Assembly (NCBI GenBank): GCA_017411235.1
Contig: JAFPMR010000179.1
Location: 1 to 16,065, forward strand
Length of the DNA: 16,065 bases
Direction of reading: 5' to 3'
Source of the DNA: Bacilli bacterium
GTDB lineage: Bacteria > Bacillota_I > Bacilli_A > RF39 > UBA660
This document shows positions 13,332 to 16,065 of the stretch, one piece after another. The position numbers and the translations under genes were made by a program. Under the pieces are notes generated by a model that made no database searches, had not been told where the DNA came from, and was given only the letters and a program-made list of their open reading frames with translations. Numbering within the stretch: position 1 is the first letter of the stretch; each line of letters starts with the position of its first letter.

Positions 13332-14555
13332 ATGGATGATTATTTAAGAAAGGCATTAAGAAAAGAAAGAAGACGTCAGCAAGAGAATATTGAGTTAATA
13401 GCTTCTGAAAACTATGTATCAAATGATGTTTTAAAATTACAGGGAAGTGTATTAACAAATAAATATGCTGAAGGTTATTCTGGAAAGAGATATTATGGTG
13501 GTTGTGAATATATTGATATGTTTGAAACAAGAGCTATTGAACATTTAACTAAGTTGTTTGGATGTAAGTATGCTAATGTACAACCACATAGTGGATCAAG
13601 TGCTAATATGGCAGTTTATAGAGCGTTACTAGACCATGGGGATAAGGTATTAGGAATGGATTTAAGTAATGGAGGACATTTAACACATGGTTATAAATTG
13701 AACTTTAGTGGTGTTGATTATGAGATAATAAGTTATGGCTTAGATCCTAAAACTGAAGAAATTGATTATGATGAAGTAAGAAGAATTGCATTAGCTGAAA
13801 GACCAAAGATGATTATAGCTGGAGCTTCTGCTTATTCTAGAACTATTGATTTTAAAAAATTTAGAGATATCTGTAATGAAATAGGGGCATTCTTATTTGT
13901 AGATATGGCTCATATAGCAGGACTTGTTGCTGCTGGATTACATCCATCACCAATTCCATATGCTGATGTAGTTACATCTACTACACATAAAACATTAAGA
14001 GGTCCACGTGGAGGAATAATCTTAACTAATGACGAAGAGATAGCTAAGAAAATTAATAGAGTAGTATTCCCTGGTATTCAAGGTGGCCCTTTAATGCATG
14101 TTATTGCTGCAAAAGCACAATGTTTCTATGAAGCGTTACAACCTGAATTTAAAAAGTATCAACAACAAGTGGTAAAAAATATTAAAGCTTTAAGTGATGA
14201 GTTTATTAAGATGGGTTACCATGTAGTTAGTGGTGGAACAGATAATCACTTGATTCTATTAGATGTTAAATCATCCGTAGGTGTTACTGGTAAAGAAGCA
14301 GAGACTGTTTTAGATAAAATTCATATTACTGTTAATAAAAATACTATTCCTAATGAAACTGAGAAACCGATGGTTACAAGTGGAATTAGAATAGGAAGTC
14401 CAGCAATGACTACAAGAGGATTAAAGGAAAAAGACTTTGTTGAAATAGCTCATATTATTGATGAAACTTTAAGAAATAAGGATGATAAAACTAAATTAAA
14501 GGAACTAAGTAAGAGAGTTAAAACGATTACTAGCAAATATCCGTTATGGTATTAA
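13332..14555 (+). CDS. glyA: Serine hydroxymethyltransferase
   Basis: A PLP enzyme that converts serine and tetrahydrofolate to glycine and 5,10-methylene-tetrahydrofolate in the cytoplasm, the main source of one-carbon units. The predicted 407 residues are close to the normal bacterial length. Family signatures run through the whole chain: [13 protein letters not shown] near the N-terminus, [47 protein letters not shown] and [15 protein letters not shown] with the PLP lysine at residue 220. [17 protein letters not shown] is in the C-terminal domain. I prefer ATG 13332 (MDDYLRKAL) because GAGGT (13320-13324) sits seven bases upstream; ATG 13311 would add seven residues but has only a distant GAGGG. 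All parts are intact. Confidence 0.97.
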   Translation: MDDYLRKALRKERRRQQENIELIASENYVSNDVLKLQGSVLTNKYAEGYSGKRYYGGCEYIDMFETRAIEHLTKLFGCKYANVQPHSGSSANMAVYRALLDHGDKVLGMDLSNGGHLTHGYKLNFSGVDYEIISYGLDPKTEEIDYDEVRRIALAERPKMIIAGASAYSRTIDFKKFRDICNEIGAFLFVDMAHIAGLVAAGLHPSPIPYADVVTSTTHKTLRGPRGGIILTNDEEIAKKINRVVFPGIQGGPLMHVIAAKAQCFYEALQPEFKKYQQQVVKNIKALSDEFIKMGYHVVSGGTDNHLILLDVKSSVGVTGKEAETVLDKIHITVNKNTIPNETEKPMVTSGIRIGSPAMTTRGLKEKDFVEIAHIIDETLRNKDDKTKLKELSKRVKTITSKYPLWY

Positions 14556-14584
14556 AATAAAGATGAAATAATCTTTATTTTTTT
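14555..14584 (+). terminator. Terminator of glyA
   Basis: AAATAAAGAT (14555-14564) pairs with ATCTTTATTT (14571-14580) around a 6-base loop, with T's to 14584. The stop codon directly precedes it. Confidence 0.85.
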
Positions 14585-14596
14585 ATTGTATTGAAA

Positions 14597-14602
14597 TATA
14601 AT
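14597..14602 (+). promoter_or_regulatory. Promoter -10 of the signal-anchored protein gene
   Basis: A perfect TATAAT without TG extension; TTTATT lies 17 bases upstream as a weak -35. The predicted start falls on the SD AGGAG (14609-14613). Confidence 0.5.
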
Positions 14603-14622
14603 TAAAGTAGGAGTGTGAAACA

Positions 14623-15456
14623 ATGAAAGAGAAAAAATCTAATTTTTGGATGGGGTTTGTTTTTGGTTTTGCTGCAGTATTAGTTCTTGGCTTATGTTTC
14701 TATGCTGGCACTTTAGTTGCTAAACATGAAGATAAGAAAGATACTAAGACAGAAGAAAAAGCTGAAAAGAAGGACGAAACAAAAGCTGTTGAATTAAAAG
14801 CAACAGATAAGTTGGTAGAAGAAGCTAGAAAGTTAGTACCAATGAAAATGTGTCATGGATATGATATTAAACTAGAAGGTAAGAGTAGAACTTTAGATGA
14901 TTTATCTACTAATGAAAAACTTGCAATGACTGCTTTTTACTTTGGTAGTAACTTAAGTTTTGAAAATATTGATCCTGATAAATATACTGGCGAAGTTCAT
15001 GAAGAATTAAAAGTTGAAGATGTTGAAAAAATCTTTGAAGATACTTCATTCTTAGAATCATTAAAGAAAAAAGGTTCTTATGGAGTTGGTCCTTATTCAG
15101 TTTTATATCAAAAAGGTAAATACTATTATAATTTAATAGCTACTGGATGTATTGCTGAAGAATATAAGGATGATTTATTAGGATTCTATAAAGCTGTTAA
15201 AGAAGGAAATACTTTAAAGGTTACTTATGGATATGCTTATATTGATGAACATTATGATGAAAAAGAAGATGATTTTGTATCTTACTTATATAAAGCTAAG
15301 GGAGATAAAGAACCATTAGTTAAGGATCCAGAAATTAATGATGAAACTTATTTATTAGAAGTTGATTGGTCTAAGTTTAATCAATATGAATTCGTATATG
15401 ATATAAGCGATGGTAACCTTCGCCTTCAAGAAATTAACTATATAGAAGTTAAATAA
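14623..15456 (+). CDS. Signal-anchored protein of unknown function
   Basis: The 277-residue protein has a short positive N-terminus (MKEKKSNFW), one membrane segment (about 9-31, MGFVFGFAAVLVLGLCFYAGTL), then a highly charged Lys/Glu linker (35-58, KKDTKTEEKAEKKDE) and an outside domain of about 215 residues. The domain has alternating aromatic strands (KGKYYYNLIATGC, TLKVTYGYAYIDEHYDEKEDD) and just two cysteines (KMCHGYD and ATGCIAEE), which could pair. There is no lipobox and no visible catalytic motif. I do not recognise the family. It stands alone between glyA and the truncated HExxH gene, each with its own terminator. A surface location is inferred from the anchor and the linker. Confidence 0.8.
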   Translation: MKEKKSNFWMGFVFGFAAVLVLGLCFYAGTLVAKHEDKKDTKTEEKAEKKDETKAVELKATDKLVEEARKLVPMKMCHGYDIKLEGKSRTLDDLSTNEKLAMTAFYFGSNLSFENIDPDKYTGEVHEELKVEDVEKIFEDTSFLESLKKKGSYGVGPYSVLYQKGKYYYNLIATGCIAEEYKDDLLGFYKAVKEGNTLKVTYGYAYIDEHYDEKEDDFVSYLYKAKGDKEPLVKDPEINDETYLLEVDWSKFNQYEFVYDISDGNLRLQEINYIEVK

Positions 15457-15485
15457 TATCAAGTTGAATACTTGATATTTTTTTT
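15455..15485 (+). terminator. Terminator of the signal-anchored protein gene
   Basis: AATATCAAGT (15455-15464) pairs with ACTTGATATT (15470-15479) around TGAAT, then eight T's (15478-15485). The TAA stop (15454-15456) overlaps the stem. Confidence 0.87.
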
Positions 15486-15486
15486 G

Positions 15487-15492
15487 TATAAT
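15487..15492 (+). promoter_or_regulatory. Promoter -10 of the final gene
   Basis: A perfect TATAAT begins two bases after the preceding T-run. The predicted leader to ATG 15519 is about 20 nt and contains the SD AGGGG (15506-15510). Confidence 0.5.
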
Positions 15493-15518
15493 AAATTCCA
15501 TTGTCAGGGGATTTTGAT

Positions 15519-16065
15519 ATGGATGCAAGAAGAATTAAAGATGTTGATAATTTTATAGCATTGTATGGTCATAAGAAGTTAAATCTTTATGAAGTAGATG
15601 ATGATGTTTTAAAGGTTATGAAAGAAATTGTTGAATTAGATATACCTGAGTTTAATGGTGTTAATTTAACTTATATTTCTAAAAGGAAAATGAAACATGA
15701 TGCTATGAAGTTTTATGCAAGTAAAGTTATATTGCGTGATGTTGGTTATTTAGGAGATAAACAATTAATATATTTATTAAGACACTCAATAATTAGTTCT
15801 TTAGATGATTTAGTAAAACTATATAATAGCGCTGGAGTTCAAGTAAGTCCTTTTGCTATTCCAATTACATACAATAAAGAAAAAGCATTTTCTGGATCAA
15901 TAGAAACACAGTTATTAATTACAGATGATGATTCTATTGACGGTATTTTAGAAAAAATGAATGTATATTTTAATAATGTCTTTTTACCTAAACGCGTAAC
16001 TCCTGTTGCAACATCTTGTTATATCCATGAGATAATGCATTCACAATTAGAATCACAAAAAGGTA
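15519..16065 (+). CDS. 5' part of a protein with an HExxH metalloprotease-like motif (3' truncated)
   Basis: The frame is open from ATG 15519 to the window edge, about 182 codons. It begins MDARRIKDVDNFIALYG, with SD AGGGG (15506-15510) eight bases upstream. There is no signal peptide or membrane segment, so the protein is probably cytoplasmic. Residues 1-120 are mixed helix with many charged residues; 130-165 look like strands (QLLITDDDSIDGILEKM, NNVFLPKRVTP). At residues 170-174 the sequence SCYIHEIMHSQLES contains HEIMH, an HExxH zinc-binding motif set in a hydrophobic helix as in gluzincin/metzincin peptidases. The third metal ligand would lie beyond the window. I recognise no family; a chance HExxH is possible, but the hydrophobic spacing and following polar helix fit a real site. 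Confidence 0.7.
   Translation, partial: MDARRIKDVDNFIALYGHKKLNLYEVDDDVLKVMKEIVELDIPEFNGVNLTYISKRKMKHDAMKFYASKVILRDVGYLGDKQLIYLLRHSIISSLDDLVKLYNSAGVQVSPFAIPITYNKEKAFSGSIETQLLITDDDSIDGILEKMNVYFNNVFLPKRVTPVATSCYIHEIMHSQLESQKG

Noticed and set aside
13330..13530. Minus-strand ORF inside glyA
   Set aside because: It is antisense to the conserved SHMT N-terminus, a shadow of the real frame.
1..16065. Mycoplasma-type genetic code (TGA as Trp)
   Set aside because: All Trp codons in recognised genes are TGG, TGA terminates the gene at 9192-9194 just before the next SD, and the tRNA-Trp anticodon is CCA.
1..16065. Genomic island, prophage, transposon or CRISPR array
   Set aside because: No integrase, transposase, phage structural gene, direct-repeat array, or att-like repeat at the tRNA 3' end was seen, and base composition is even across the window.

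Overview
The window is AT-rich DNA from a compact low-GC Firmicutes-type genome. I infer an uncultivated gut-type member of the Bacilli/Mollicutes radiation (RF39-like). The support is extreme A+T bias, Shine-Dalgarno sites of the AGGAGGGT / AGGTGAT type, a gram-positive style set of signal-anchored envelope proteins, and very short intergenic gaps. The genetic code is the standard bacterial one: Trp is encoded by TGG, the only tRNA is tRNA-Trp with anticodon CCA, and TGA ends the gene at 7710-9194. This argues against Mycoplasma/Spiroplasma. The taxonomic label is inference.

Layout. 1-655: 3' end of an unrecognised cysteine-containing, probably exported protein. 711-2902: a two-gene operon with a membrane-anchored NlpC/P60 cell-wall peptidase and a degenerate macro-domain protein. 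2911-3876 (minus): a zinc-dependent phospholipase C-family protein. 3974-6065: an Abi_2/AbiF-like HEPN protein whose end overlaps the start of a membrane-anchored HtrA serine protease with a PDZ domain. 6135-7436: RimO. 7487-7663: a promoter- and terminator-bounded stretch with no convincing ORF that folds into a long rod, a candidate small RNA. 7710-9792: an operon of a leucine-rich-repeat/transglutaminase-like pseudoenzyme and a Nudix ADP-ribose pyrophosphatase-type hydrolase. 9789-10334 (minus): a HAD-type nucleotidase. 10372-12077 (minus): an envelope operon with a two-membrane-segment/coiled-coil/M15 D,D-carboxypeptidase fusion followed by a lipoprotein that also has a C-terminal membrane anchor. 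12164-12237: tRNA-Trp. 12323-13180: an APH/choline-kinase-like phosphotransferase. 13332-14555: serine hydroxymethyltransferase with a leader holding two inverted repeats. 14623-15456: an unrecognised signal-anchored protein. 15519 to the end: a truncated gene with an HExxH metalloprotease-like motif.

The genes do not form one pathway. The strongest theme is envelope biology: two peptidoglycan peptidases, a surface protease, a lipoprotein and two to three anchored proteins of unknown function. Several of these carry two or more cysteines in their outside portion. A second theme is domains that have lost or changed key residues: the macro domain, the transglutaminase-like domain and the kinase-like protein.

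Regulatory architecture is very uniform. Nearly every transcription unit ends in a hairpin plus T-run that often contains the stop codon. The next promoter follows within a few bases, usually an extended -10 (five identical TGTTATAAT copies) without a clear -35. Predicted leaders are only about 10-25 nt, with the SD close to or at the predicted start site. I see no insertion sequence, CRISPR array, prophage or integrase. No gene-free stretch exceeds 300 bases.
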